Positions 45,664 through 59,200 of a DNA stretch of 64,000 nucleotides are shown one piece after another. How positions within the stretch are numbered: position 1 is the first letter of the stretch; each line of letters opens with the position of its first letter. Below the pieces are notes generated by a model, which saw nothing but the letters and a program-made list of their open reading frames with translations, had not been told where the DNA came from and made no database searches. The position numbers were made by a program, and so were the translations under genes. The DNA is from Eimeria necatrix (Eukaryota; Apicomplexa; Conoidasida; Eucoccidiorida; Eimeriidae), in NCBI RefSeq assembly GCF_000499385.1, contig NW_013654618.1, forward strand, positions 1 through 64,000. The letters run 5' to 3'.

Positions 45664-46749
45664 TCTGTCTATCCAACCAAAATAAGCCCAACCGCACACT
45701 CCGCCGCACTGCTTCTACTGCTATCGCAGCCGTTGCCACGACCGCTGCGGCAGCAGTGCTGCAGCTGCTACGGCAACGCGGTCTTTGCTGGGAACCTTTG
45801 CAGCGCTTCTCCTCAGGAAATCATCCTACGGCTACGACAAAAATCTTTAAAAGTGTGGAATGACGACCATAAAAAGCGAGCAGCAAGCTGCCTCCGGCTG
45901 ATTGGCGAAAAGCAAGCGCTGGTGGTGCAAGACAAATCAGCTTCAGCGAAGAATCTTGAGCTTGTTCCTCCCTGTGGCATCGATATTTGTCACTCCTTCG
46001 TCAGTACAAGCAAGAAGCTTGTTACGTCATAGCAACAGCGCTTAAAGACGAGACACTAGCAACATGGCCTCCAGCGATAACTGGCTTGTGTTGATCTCTT
46101 GCATGCACCGGAGGCTATTCAAAGCTACAGCAGGGCACCTCCCTCTCATGACAAAGCCAAACAATCTAATGTTGTTAGCATTCTCCTGCTTTGAAACATA
46201 TGGTTTAAGAAACAGCTAATTTTGGGGGGATGCTTTGGCTCAACATGCATGCGTCTCCATAGCATGCAGCAAGCATTGCTAGAGTACAGACAGCCCTGAA
46301 GCTTCAACATTGAAGTACACCCTAGCATCCGCCACCATTTTTTTAATTTAAAGCACATGTACGGTATTTCCTAAAATGTATGATGGGGATTAAAGCAGAC
46401 CGCATTCTGCCGCATTCCCAGGTGTATCGACAGTTCCCGGCTGCATGCAGGCCTTCCAGCTGAGCACGAAACCACGTCACCCGTTCTTTGTTCATACAAT
46501 ATCCGTGTTGTTAAGACGTGACACATGTTTTGTGCCGTAGTATCTGTGAGCTTTTGACTTCCCGCCCGTCTGTCTCGAGACTGATTGCCTCGGACCCGTC
46601 GGGACACTTGCAGTTCTTCGTATACCGAAATCAGGGCATCTTCTTTACTTGTCAAACCCATCGCTGACTTGAGATTAGAGCTTACCTGTCTTAAGTGGGA
46701 GAGCGTTAGCCGCGGCAGTTTCGCCCCTTTCTGGTTTTATTTTGTCAAT
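45664..46749. other. Divergent promoter region between RPB2 and RRP41
   Basis: About 1.1 kb between the start codons of two core RNA-metabolism genes. It contains Gln/Cys-coding CTG-type runs that make weak ORFs on both strands; none is convincing. Transcription of RPB2 (leftward) and RRP41 (rightward) must start here or in leader introns. Confidence 0.5.
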
Positions 46750-48598
46750 ATGTTCAAGGCGGAGGCTGTTTCTCCGTGCGGCTTCCGTGCAGACGGTCGG
46801 CTAGTGCACGAGTGTCGGCAGCTACGCTGCCGCACTTCTGTGCCATCGGCTGCGGCAAATGACCTTCCTACAGCCGCTGCGGTGCCAGACGGGCCATCGA
46901 TTGCCACTGCGGGCGCGTCGGGAAGTCTTGCCAGCTGCGACGGGCGAGCAGTAGTATCCCTCGGCTGCACCAAAGTCATGGCTCTGGTATACGGACCGCA
47001 GCCCTCTAGCAATATGAGCACTCTCAGCGCCAGCAGCAGCAATACCTGGAGCGTCAGCTGCACGGACAATACCTCTGCAGCGATGCAGATGATGCATGAA
47101 GGCAAACAAGGACTCGCGAGAGGCGAGCTTGCTGTTCCGGTTTCTATTGTCTGCTCTGTTGGACTAGTCGATAGTTGTGTGAGGACAAGGAGCAGGTACA
47201 CCCCAGACGCTGCAGAAATCGCAGCAGCTGTGCGGACGGCAGCAGAAGGCATCATTTTGAGGCGTCTATACACCCAAACACGAATCACCATATCAATTCT
47301 TGTCCTTGCAGACGACGGGAGTAAGCAATAAGCCTTTAGGTCTGAGCACGAGTGAAGTTGTGGATATACCTGGATTCATCAGCTTCATGTGCACGCTTGC
47401 CATTGTAGCACATATCTTTGGATCATGTTTTCTTCCGTGTGTGTTTAATTTTGTTTGTTGCAGGCATTTTGTCAGCTTCCCTGATTGCGGCCTCTCTTGC
47501 TCTGGCAGATGCAGGTACAGCCCATTAGCATGCTTTTACGGGGAGGTGCAGGTCCGAAGGTAACACATCCAACGTAACGTAGATAGTACTGGAGCGTAGT
47601 GTGTTGAAGCAGCTGGACCCCCTGCATTCATTTGCTCTAAGGGGCTCATCTTTCTGTTCACAGTGATGCAGCCGAGTCCTACTGCTATCTAAGAAGAGCC
47701 AGATACTCAACGTAGTTAAAGTGGGTTGCCCCTGCTGCTGGCGCAGGTGTTGCTATGAGGGACCTGCTGCCCTCGTGCACAGTGCTGCTGCTACCCCAGC
47801 ATTTTCCGCAGCAGCAGCAGCAGGAGCCACTTTTACTAGTTGACCCCACAAGTGATGAGACGCGTAGTGGAGGCCCCTGCTTAACGCTTGGAGTAACGGC
47901 AGAAACGAATAATGTAGGTCTGTTCGCCGCCTTGGACTTATCGGCAAATGCAACGCAAATGCAACCACTCTGTTAGTTTTCCGTGGATGCTACCCGTGCT
48001 CTGTATAGTGCCGTCACTTGTGTCGTGGTGCTACTTGACCTTTGGAAGTAAGGTGGCTCCTGCCGTAGACGTTCATCGTAGCCACTGAACCTTCTGTCTC
48101 TCAACAACTCGCAGATTGTGGCACTTCAACTTACCGGACGAGTCGACCGCCAAACATACGAAAAAGTGAGACCAAGAGACGTGTGCATGCTGTGCCCCAA
48201 GCTAGGGATGCGGCAGCTCACAGTTGCTGGACCCAGCCAACATAGTTTAAGTTTCCCAAGCTTTGGGGGCCTGCTCAGAGTCCGCGGATGACATCCTTGG
48301 CGTGCCAGCAGCGTGTCATGCTGGTGAAAATAGAATGCTGTAGCGACTGCTATGGGAGTTCCGGAAGCTGCTGCCAATACTGGGGACTTCCTGGAACTCT
48401 GGTATGTTCCACTGTTCCTCAGATGTTCGAAGTATGCTTGCGGGGATGCTTGGCGACTGCGGAATGCATGAAGGTATGATGAGGCTGCTTCGCCGCTAAA
48501 GGAATTGTCGCTGTTGTTGCTCTCCTGCCACTAGCTCTGACCCTCTGCAGCACACGCGTCGCGAGTCAAGTTATACCATGTATCCTTACACCGAGTGA
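46750..48598 (+). CDS. RRP41: Exosome complex RNase PH-like subunit RRP41
   Basis: Six exons (46750-47320, 47464-47514, 47747-47913, 48115-48165, 48423-48473, 48551-48598) give 312 aa with consistent phases. ATG 46750 starts MFKAEAVSPCGFRADGRL; a longer in-frame start at 46585 lacks the family look. RNase PH landmarks: RADGRLVHECRQL, GRAVVSLGCTKVMALVYGPQ, then TPDAAEIAAAVRTAAEGIIL, TISILVLADDGSILSAS, IAASLALADAGVAMRDLLPS, TLGVTAETNNIVALQLTGRV and FEVCLRGCLATAECM. RRP41 pairs with RRP45 in the nine-subunit exosome ring for 3'-5' RNA processing and decay. The protein exceeds the ~245-aa norm through Ala/Ser-rich insertions in exon 1 and a Q5 run in exon 3, common in eimeriid proteins. Divergent from RPB2. 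Confidence 0.92.
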
Positions 48599-49729
48599 AA
48601 CCACGATGTTGCTCAAAAGTTAACGGTAGCATCTCTCACATCAGCTCATGTGTCACTCTCAGACGCAAAGATGGCAAAGATGTGCCGACAGATTTTTCCT
48701 CATGGGGAAGTTACTAGCACGCGTGATACGTGACGTTTGCACCTAACGCAGCCAGATGAGCGTTGGGACTGCGCTGAGCACACATGCACACTCCCTACCA
48801 GCCGTTAACAATAGACTGTTCACGCAGACCCATGTCCGTTCACTTATCCAGCGTTCCAACTAGTGAAGGACTGTGCATTCTGCAACCGTTTTCGACGGCA
48901 TAATCTACAGCAGCAGAATGTGCAGGAGCCTTTAGAGGGGTGAAGCGCCATTTCCCTAAAAGGGTTAAACGTTACATGCATCCACAACCAGCCGCTCTTG
49001 TGTACTGTCGCACTACCTTGAAAGCTAGCTTGTCGTGCTTGTGTGGTCTGCGTTCCCGTTGTCTCATCAGGATGCCTTAAGAGATGCCGCAGATAGGCGG
49101 CTGCTGCTAAGCAACTAAGGTGCCTGCACCCGCATGTGCTGCCTGTGCTGAAATCTACGGCGCTATGCACCGCTCGCTGCATCAGCGAGTATGAAATGCT
49201 GTTGACATGAGTACCGGTAAGCAGCATTCGCTTACTAGACAGCCTTTCCATACAGGTGAACCTGCCAACCTTACTTTTTTTGAATGGAAAGTGGATGAAA
49301 CTGCCGTGCGAGTGACCTGTTAACCTAAGAAGTATGGATGGCCGGCGTAGCGCTGTAGGTCTCAGGAATGTCCGCTCCCTGACATTTCCAGAGACTTACA
49401 GGTCGGTGCCGGCCATCCACGCTTCAGTATTAGGATACTCGCATGACGCGAGCACATGAGCTACTCTAGTGGCCAAATAGCCTCGCCACACACAGCCATG
49501 GAGGAGCAGTGCGTGGCCTCGGGTTAGCTCCGGCCGTACGAATGCCCCTGAAGCTTTTTCAGGCATCTGCTGCTCGTAAGACTCGTGCAGAAGGTGCCGA
49601 CAATGTAACTGTACAATCCAGCCCGTGATGAACCGCAGCATCGCTGTAACATACAGCGAGGGGAGAATGGGCTCCTTGGCCTTTCAGAGAACAAGCTGCC
49701 ACTGATCCCCGTCGTGGCCGCCCTCCAGC
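48599..49729. other. Convergent gap between RRP41 and ATG18, with a hairpin
   Basis: Minus-strand ORFs (48844-49251, 49396-49641) have no recognisable domains. The second might be a further ATG18 exon, but I see no conserved PROPPIN sequence in it. The notable structure is the inverted repeat listed at 49330-49424. Confidence 0.4.
49330..49424. repeat. Imperfect inverted repeat, ~43-bp arms, 8-nt loop
   Basis: Arms 49330-49372 and 49381-49424 are reverse-complementary at roughly 80% of positions by eye, with a perfect core TGGATGGCCGGC / GCCGGCCATCCA. Transcribed from either strand it would form a long hairpin. It lies in the 3' flank shared by RRP41 and ATG18. Confidence 0.7.
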
Positions 49730-52008
49730 TCAGAAGGCAGTGCTGCTGTTCCCAGATGAGACTGCGGCACCACAAGCAGTTGGCAACATACCTACTGCGG
49801 TCTGAACAAAATGCTTACAAATAGAGCTGAACGTAACATGTACAACTGTGGGTACAATTCTGGACAATGCAAGGACTGCATTTAGAATGACTACCCGGTA
49901 GACCACAAAGCCACTGACGCAGCCTGCATGCGCACCAGTCAAGCTCTGCAAGGTATATGGTCAACTCCTTAATGCCGGCGGATCTCCTCACCTGAATGCG
50001 GAAGTTGGGTCTTGGGGCAAACCATGTGCTAGCAGTCAGAAGTGTGCACTCCTGACCCTTGTTGAGATCGAAGAGAAGCTCACAGAAAACCCCGGAAGGA
50101 CACAAAAGGAAAAGATGGTTAGAGACAGGACCTGCAAAAGCAACGAGCGGACCGCTAATTGTTGAAGAAGGCGACCGACTGTCCAGCAGCTTGAGGTCCC
50201 GGGGAAGGTGGAACTGTGCGAAGCTCCGTGTGGCGCCGAAGTATCCGCCGAGAACTCCCTACACATAAAAAGAAGTAATGGCAACGTAGTCCCTGGTGTG
50301 CCGAAATTAATCGTGACAGAAAATCGATTTACATTAACATCCGCAGACAAGAAGAGGCTATGAAATTTCTGCGCAACCGCTGTTCAATTCATCTGTGAAC
50401 AGAAAAAGATACAAGCCTACACAAAACACAGAGTAAGAAAGTTTTTCAGCTACTTAAGTACAATCATCAACTGAGACAGCGCGTTGTCTCTGTCTGCGAG
50501 CAGTCAAATTACTGCCCATACAGGCTGTGTGGCATTCAGTTCACGACCGAAATACTGCTCATGCTGAAGGGCACTGCAGCCTACTTTGATTGCATCTTGC
50601 ACTATCTCCCTGGATGCGTCATAGACGGCCGACGTTATTTCTCTGCTTGAGTTCAGTGCAGCTGGCAACTGTACAGATTTACTTGGAGAGCCGCTACTCC
50701 GAGTGAGCGAGCTGGAGATCTCAGATTCGGCACTCAAAAAGTGGTTCCCTTCTCCCTCCTGCTGCTGGTTTCTCAACTGAAAGATGTGGATGGTTTCAGA
50801 TGATGAAGCAATTGCAACAAAACGATCATCTCCTCGTACCGCAATGCAACTAATGAGGGATACTTGCGTCCCCCGCCTCAGCTGTTGCAAAAGTTGCCCG
50901 TCTGACGACCTGAAGATTCTGACAACGGTCCCCTTCTCGCTGGCTGTGGCTACAAGACTTCCATGTGAATTGAACACGAGAGCGGCCAGTTGTGTCCTAT
51001 GCGCCTGAAAGACGTGATTAGTAACGCTTGCAGGAGCAGGCTCCTGGCTTATTGAATCATCTGTTTCAGTCGACACAGACGACAAACCGCTGTGCACACG
51101 CACTGCACCAACGGCGACCGCGGGACACGCCAAAAGCCAACACCCTAGCGCGCCTCCAGTTGCAAGCGCACACAAGCCCCGCTCGTTGTTCCCTGTGTGG
51201 ATTATATTAATCGGACGCATCTGGTCGCTGAGATACACATACACCTGAAACTCCACGTTGTAACAACGCACAACAGCAGCAAAACTGCTCTCGACATTAA
51301 TGCCTATCATTGCTAAAACCTTGTGAGCTGTGCAGACGAGCAAGTGCACCACTGGATGTGACGGAAAGCTCTGTTATGTATCTACAATAGCCACTTCGTG
51401 AAAAGTATCGCTTTGAACGAAGATGCTTCATTTCGACTGCTATACGCCTTACTGCTCTAGTTGGAAAATGCAACGAGAAACACACCGGCCACTCTGTCTA
51501 CGCGCATGCAGGAGCAGGATAATTTCTTATTTTTCCGATGCTCGCTTACCACGAAGTCCGTCACCATAGCAAGGACATCCCGAGTCAGGCACACACTTTT
51601 AACGGGCTGCCGACTCCTCAGTTCTCCTATAAATCTTCGCCTGCTATCGTCCCAGAGCTTGACCTTTCTGTTTTGCGTTTTGCTGACTGTTGCAAATACG
51701 TTCGTCCTGAAAAGCATCGCTGCTGTGTGCACCCCACGGTCTGGCCACCAAGGCCCCTCACGGCGCACAAACTCTGTAAGAGGAGAACTCGTGTAAACTC
51801 TAAACCCCTCAGACGTGCCAGCAATGAAGCAGCTGCCATCTTGGTTGAATGCCATGGACTCCAAGTACACACTTGCGGAATTTCCAATGCCGGCACTTCC
51901 CAAGGTGTCTGCTGCTTCGGCAGCACCCGCAGACAAGTCACCACTCCCCGTACCCTCAGCTTTATCAGTCCGAGCATCTCCGCGGTCATCCTGGGGCCAA
52001 TTCTCCAT
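49730..52008 (-). CDS. ATG18: PROPPIN family protein ATG18/WIPI
   Basis: Exons 52008-51550, 51244-50585, 50258-49992 are well supported; a terminal exon 49945-49730 is tentative (533 aa in all). ATG 52008 follows a frame with only a TTG upstream. WD40 propeller features: YLESMAFNQDGSCFIAGTSE, GFRVYTSSPL, NRKVKLWDDSRRRFIGELR, VKSVCLTRDVLAMVTDFV joined to VYVYLSDQMRPINIIHT, GLCALATGG, and AHRTQLAALVFNSHGSLVAT. The phosphoinositide-binding L/FRRG motif is present as QQLRRGTQ, with SAEKGT-like context before it. Exon 3 has YFGATRSFAQFHLP. PROPPINs bind PI3P and PI(3,5)P2; in apicomplexans ATG18 is known for apicoplast maintenance rather than bulk autophagy. A 40-residue Ser/Gln-rich insertion follows the LRRG blade, and N-terminal residues 1-45 are low-complexity. 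Confidence 0.88.
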
Positions 52009-53268
52009 GCCTGTCACCAGAAGTTGCTGGCTCAATTGTGCAATGTCGTGCTATGGATTGTGCACTGTGCCCAAGGGTATGCTGCTCCACAATAAGGTCA
52101 AAAGCCTAGAAGGTAAAATTGACTGAAGCAGATGCAGGTGAGACCTTCACTTGGCGCAGTGTACCGTGGGAAAGTGTACACCAGTTGGTATGGGTGCCGA
52201 AGAAGAGTCACGTCGTTCTTCGCACCGTCGGTCGTCACCCTTTTCATCCGTTGATAAAGAGTCTGGCTCAATTTCTCTCCATGAAATGAAATCATAATAC
52301 GAGTACTAATCTGGTGTACCGCAAGGGCGCTGGAAGAGGCACATAACTGCGCTGCTTCCGGTGGAAGCTTTATTCGGCGGACACCCCTCCCTTGTAAACA
52401 CACTCTCCTCGCCAAATGAGTGGAACAAAAGCACAGAATAGTGCTTTTTCAAAAACAAATTAATTTCCAACGGAAACATCAGCAACATGCAGCCATGCAG
52501 GTTAAGTGCCAGTGGTCATCGCCGTCGCTCAGTGAGAGTTATTGGCGTTTGGCGTCCTGCATGCATTTCCTTGGAAATTTACCACTTACCGGATAAGTAG
52601 AAAGAAACTCTACTTCATGAGACTAATTAGATTTTCTACTGTCACAGACGTATATTGTGCAATAAGCAGTGTGTCGGGAACAGCGAAAACCAGTACATAT
52701 GGGTCCCAGTTGAATCGCGGACCGCAACATCGTATTCTCAGCACGCCGGCTAAATAATGCTAAAGCGTCCGCCTTTCATGTGTTCGTACTTCAGTACACT
52801 GCCTCCACAACTGCCCACAACTGGCAAACTTGCCACCAGTCCCTTTCCGGCGAAACCGTCCCTCCCCGAATACTATTAAGCACGTGAACAGTGCCACACG
52901 ACTGGCTACTCTACTTCCGCGGTGCGACCGCACCAGCTATTCTCACGGATACGCTGGTGGCGCACAAGCGCATTCTTGCATAGAAGGCATCAGGGAACCA
53001 ACCCAACCTCGCTTGAGCACAAGCTGACGCCAGCTACTACTAGGTTCGCGTCCTTATCAGCAGCTCTGACACCAACAATAGCAGCACAATCGCTCCAGAT
53101 GTCCAACAACACCGCCTTCGCTGCTGTTCTGAGGATGGAAGTAGCGGTAGCTGCAAATCTAGAGCCAGCACGGGCGCTGCTTCATGCTAATGTGAACTTT
53201 TAGCAGGCAGTACAAGCAGTCAACCCTGACAGAGGCAATTCACTACGTAAAAGCAAAAGGATATGCCT
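52009..53268. other. Intergenic region between FUSC-like gene 3' end and ATG18 start
   Basis: No supported gene. Minus-strand ORF 52098-52415 (105 codons) ends close to the ATG18 start and could be a leader exon, but it shows no conserved residues. Several Cys/Arg-rich frames on the plus strand are treated as chance. Confidence 0.45.
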
Positions 53269-56200
53269 TTACAATAATGCCAAAGGAAACAACCATTTGA
53301 GTCCGCCTGTTTTGGGGTCTACCCATTGCGCAGTTACAACTGATCGCGCGGCACTGAGCAGTGGATGGATGGAGTACGCGAAGAAGCCCCACTGGTCTTT
53401 GGGCAGGACCCTCTCCTTTTTGACTGTTTCAGCATCTGCTGCTTCCTCATGAAGGAAACGTGCCGATGCCTTTTGGTGCTTTGCCTCTTGATTAGTGAAC
53501 TCTTCGTTTGGATCAATTCGTTCAAATGCCCTTCCGGGAACGCCCGCTTCATTATACACTCTGCAATAAAAATGTGAATGTCATCCGTGACAGCGTGCCT
53601 CATTTCAATCTTCTGCAGAAGCAGCAGCAACACTGACAAGGCCATCCGCCGTTCTTGTGCCGTGTATCCTGTCTGCCGCCGCAGCTCCTGCGAGCACTGT
53701 ACAACGTCTGACAAGATCGCGCTGAGCGTCGACTCTATCAAAGCCCTTCTACGTTGGTAATCCTAAGGCCACACAAACACAAAGATTTGTAGCTACCATA
53801 GATGCATAAAAGTTGTCACATATTATGGCATTCAAACAACTCTTCGTGGAATGGTTGATGTATGTAAAGGTCCCTACTGCGTGTATATAAATACGAAGAC
53901 TTCTTAATTAGCCAACTTCGGTGCTTTACGTTCACAATTTTGAAGCTTACTCTAGCGGCGATGAGGTAAATCTCCGATACCTGGCGTCTGCCACAGTCAC
54001 ACGCGCTGTACGCGGGCATTCTACCCCAACAGCCAATCCGTCCGGAGACAAGTTCCCTGCCAATGTCCATGTATGCACCCTTTTGAAGCGCAATCAGCCT
54101 AACAAAGTGTTGTCTCAGGGACCGGCCTGAAAAATCAGCTCGCACTCAGTGCGCCTTGGTACACTAACCCAGCGCCTTCCTCCTTGCAGACTTCTGCCAT
54201 AGTTTGTTGATCAATGCACACTAAAATGAAAGCGTGATGTAAATGAATCGCAGACAATACGTGAGTAACCTCTAGCTACTTTGCTCAGAAGACTCTTGGG
54301 GCCTTAACTCTAAAGAGGGCCCCGAAATGAAATGTCAGGATGCAGCCAGACCACCTTCGTACCATTTGACGTTTGCATCAGCAAGCTGCATTGATTAAGA
54401 GTTGCCTTGACACCTAAGTGTGGGCTTGGATCTACGGTTGCAGCTTGCAGGCAGTCCTTGAAATCTTGGCAGCTGTCGGCGATGCTCATCCTCACGTAAT
54501 CCATTAAGTCCAGCACCTTACCCATCGACGCGTCGACCCACCAAAGGGGCGAATGGGGGCACTTAGTGCCCTCCATAAACAAACGGCGGCATAGAAATAG
54601 CTTGGGTTCGAACGAGTGGTGCAGCACAGCAGAAGCCATCTCCAGGCACTCATAGGACCTATGGCAGTCAGTCGAATAGCACACGGACCAGCAGGAAAAT
54701 TGACGAAATACTCAGATACAAAACCACTGCCTTTAAGAGACACTTCAAAGCTCCGTGGGGAATTCATTCTGGGTAGAATATTAGTTTATGCGCTACATAT
54801 CCCGCGTGAAATGGCACAACACACTGCATGTACACTTTTTTATTCCGGTGTCTACTGCTACTAGATGTGCTCGGAGCAATCTAGATGAGAGACTTACGAT
54901 GCCACTTGTCTGGATCCCCTGTGTCGGCGACGAAAGTGCCGAGCGAACGGGCTAACTTTCAGAGCCCCGTAGGGTTTCTGCAACTTTTTGCTGAGGTGTC
55001 CTTTCCGTCTCTCCCTAGATGCGTTACGTCTAGACTTGAGCTGCTTGTAACGATGTGCAGAACCAGTAGCAACTGGGGTGCTCATGAAGGTCTCTGGCAA
55101 TGCTAGAAATCCGATTCCGCAAAAGCCTCTCCTCCACTTCGCCTCTCTACCTCGATGATACTGCTGAATGTTGGCATCTCCAATGCAAGGGCTTTCCACC
55201 CTAGGGCATTCCATTACTGTTCTGCGAGTGCACGTTCGCGAATTCGGGAGATGATTTCCCCTAACACTTTGCTGAAAAGGAGGCTCATAATTGTTTTGGA
55301 TATCTACGCGGCCTTGCAGACCACATTCTTGAGTAAATGAGGTACCAACTTCGGGGGGGCAAACAGCGGCATTCTCGAAGTGTTGGGCCAGCTTCTTCTG
55401 AGCAGCGGAACCCCCACTTCTTCCCTCGAAGCTCACCGATGATGAAGAACAAACGCTGCGCACAAAAGCTGCTCCTATGAGGGAGACGCAGCGGCTGCAA
55501 TCCCCCATCAGCGACTGGCATATAAACCGGACCTCGGTCTCTGAAGAAAAATAAGGAGGGAAATGTGACACTGCAACTGCGGTAACAATACCAACAATGT
55601 TCCCCCATAACCGACTGTTCGTTACGTTGAGCTTCAACGCTGCAGGCAAGCACACATCACCAAAGAAATTTGCTGTTTGTCTACCCGTCCGCTTGAAAAT
55701 CTAGCGGCAGCAGAAGGTGGGAAGAATTCATGAAGCTATTAGACGGCATGGAGTGGTAGGGCGGAGACAATATGTTCGCCGTACCAGAGGGAGAGTCAGA
55801 GCTGTCATCCATCCTCAGCCAAACTGTCTGGAAAATGAACATGCACGTCCACAAGAAGACCTGACCAATCAGACCAAACTCGGGGTGAAAAGAACTGTAC
55901 ACGTCAGCTGGATTGGCGAAGATGAAGAACGTGGCGAAACAAAGAGCAAAGTTCCACGCCAGCATCACTTCATAACTGTTTGTAGTCATCATCGCCCCGT
56001 AGATGCATGCGCAGCCCAAGCAAGTCCCCAAAACACGGCTCGTCGCTGTGTGCACTGTCCCTTCAAATGTCCACTTCATCGTGCTGACAAAGCCAAGAAT
56101 CATCCAAGACGAAACGGGCATCACGGCGCTGTTTAAATCCACCGAGCCTGTCGGGCAGCACATTTAGAAAAACAAAAGCTGGCGTCCATGAGTGCCAACA

Positions 56201-59200
56201 AATGGATCAAACCATACTCATGCAAATCGTAAAATCTGGGAAGACTCCCCAGCCCCTAGTCTCATGGAAATGCTGAGGCACGCATGAGAAAATACTTCAA
56301 CTCCTCACAAAATGCCTGTTATTCCTGCATGAAGTATCCTAGGAGAACCACCCCCAAATCTCAATAAAATTTGCAGAACTTGAGCTTGCCTACCCACAAG
56401 CCACATCGTGATTTCTTCATCCGCAAACACTCCGACAGCGTAAAGGGCCGTCATGCCAATGATGTACTTGATGCAGTGGACAGTGTCCACGTCGCTGTAC
56501 CACGCATTTTCCCCAGTGAAGCGCCATTTCCAGAAGTAGAGTAAATCCCACAGTCCCCTAGAAAGTTGCATCCCCATGACGGTTCCGGAAAGAAACACCA
56601 TGCGAATGTTCAACCAGAATCCTGGAAGGCATGAAGGCAGAAACTGTGACGGCACACATATTACCCCAGAAATCAGAATACAATGCCCAAAAAACCCCAC
56701 AAGGCTCATGCTCACAACTACCTCGGGGCCTGCTGCCCCTAGCGCGGCATTTAAGTGATAAAATATGACTTCATGATGCATCACAGCTCATACCACCTTT
56801 CCTTCCACCCTATAACGCTTACTACACGCATACGAGCTGAAATTAAAGGGGTTAAATGACGCACGATTCCAGGAAGGGGTCATGTTTGAGTAAATAAAGG
56901 CTTCAATCGCCGAGCAGAAATCTAGAGAATCCTTGCTGCCAATCTGGATTAGTGAAACCACAAGCATGGTGAGCTTTACTTGTTGCTTCACAGCTCGTGC
57001 GTTCTGTGTTTCTTTCAATGGCTCTTCGTATGTTTCCAGAGTGTACCAGTTCTTCTCTGTGGAGCTCGAGGCGGGTCTCAGAGATGGATATCTAAGAGGT
57101 GTTTCACTAGCCTTGGGCAAATGAATGACGTCCGTCAGGGCATCCCTTGCTACTCTTTTCCTTAAGGGCTTCTCATGACACCCTATTCTGAAAAGCCGGC
57201 GCAGGGAATAGGGCGAGCGGTGCAGCATCGTCCCATTCGCATCTTCGCTACCCGATAACGAGCTGCCCTGGTTTAATAACTCCAAGAGAATGCCTAGCTC
57301 CATGGAAGAACTAGCAGTGATGCCGTCTGCAGAAGGCTCCTTTCCAGGAGCTTCCCCACTAGAAGCTCCTACAGGCTGCTCTGCTGCGGTTGCCTCTCCA
57401 ACAGAGAAGTTGCCTGACGCTGGCAAATCGGTGAGCGCATCTTGTAGAATTCCAGCAGGTTGCACAAGCGCTCCGCCATCTGACGTAACCAATTTATCTC
57501 CTGCCGTGTCAACGAAATGAGCGAGTGGCTCTACTACACCTCCACGCAAGCTCCCCTCATCACAATCTCGTTGCCTTATACGCTCTCCAGAGTTTCCCTG
57601 TTCGTCCCCTGAAAGTAATGTAGACGAGCTACGGACGCGAATCGCTGCAAGTGGCAGTGACCCGGCACCTTCAATCACCTCTACATGCTGTCGAGATGCA
57701 TCTACTATGTCCTGTGCCTCTGTTTCAAAGAACGAAGCATTTTCGAACACAGAATCTTGTGTTGTTGGCTCATTACACCCCATTGACGGCGATACTGATG
57801 ACTGCACTTCCAAGCTGGGGAGGTGCATGATCGCTTGGGCGCTCAAATCAACCTTCGAATCTCCGTTGGGAAAAACATCATGGTTGTCCACTAACGGTGC
57901 TTCTCTATGTCGATTTGTCTTCTTCGGCTGCAGCACTTTCAGCGGAGACTTCATGATGGCTTTCCCCCATGCAGATGGGTGCATGGTTTCTGCTGTTGAA
58001 GGTTGATAATGGTCAGCCTGAGAAAAGCTTCCAGGTTGGTATGACTGTTTGAAGCTCACACGCCTTCCTCCATTCTGCTGGCGAGGGATTCGAGAATGAG
58101 CCTCAGCGCCAAAAATACCCTCTATGCCTGCTTGCGACGTCTCTTTGTCAGCTGTCTCAGTAGTCCGTTCACCACTGTTCCAAGTCTCCTGATCATCCGA
58201 CTGAAACACGCCTGTGCTGTGAAGAAGCCCGTGTGCATTTTGCACAAGTTCTGTACCTTTTGATGGCTTACGAGTCAGTGGTCCGTGGCCCAAAGAGCTG
58301 CGCACCCTTACCCCTTCCATAAGCTCTCGCAACCGGTTGAGACGCTGGCTGGCCAGGGTGACCTTCTCGTTGTAAGCCGTGCAAGGCCTCATGGACCGAC
58401 TCAGTGAAAGCACTGCTCCTCCCTCCCGGCAAACAAGAATAGCGATTCTAAAAGATTGCCGGACTTCTGCAATGTTGGTCAGTAGAGCCCTCGCCCGCCT
58501 AGCAGCAAACAAGTCCATGGCTTTCACTATTAGAGACACCTGCTTAGCTGCCCCCACAAGATGCATGTTGGCTTGAAGTAACGCCATCTGCAGTCTTGCC
58601 ATTTCTGGCATGGTGTTGATGCGGGGCTCCGGGCATAACCAGTACGGCTCTCTCCCGCTTTCCACAATCCGCGCCCTCAAGGCAGATTGTGACCCAAGAA
58701 TCTGCAGCAGGGGAGCAACTGCTTTCGTCAACACTGCTGCAGCGTCTTCCATTTCAGTCTTCAAAGCCCCGAAACTCTCCACGTTTGCTGTTTCTGCGCA
58801 AAGTAAATGGAGCACAATAAGGGGAGGCTCCACAGCGAGCAGATAGTACATTTGCTTGCATCCCAAGTGTTTGCCATCCATCTTTCGCATCGTCATCCAT
58901 TCCCCCTTTCTACTGCCCAAGCCACGGCCTATTCTACACAACGGTTGGCGGCCTTGCTTCGGAGCAGCAAAGCTATAATTTAAATTCATTCTGGGTGCAA
59001 CAATGCCGCACATCAAAACTAGCTAGCGCATCACTTGACAAAGCGCAACTGCTGTAATGGCAAGGAGTAAGGTGACTGGAAAGAGCATATCCCGTGCACA
59101 TTCACAACTCGTTTGAATTCCATCATCTGAAGTCTAAGACTGCACTTGGCACTGCCTTACTTATGGTTTTGGCGAATGTATCCAGCATTGTGTCGAGTGC

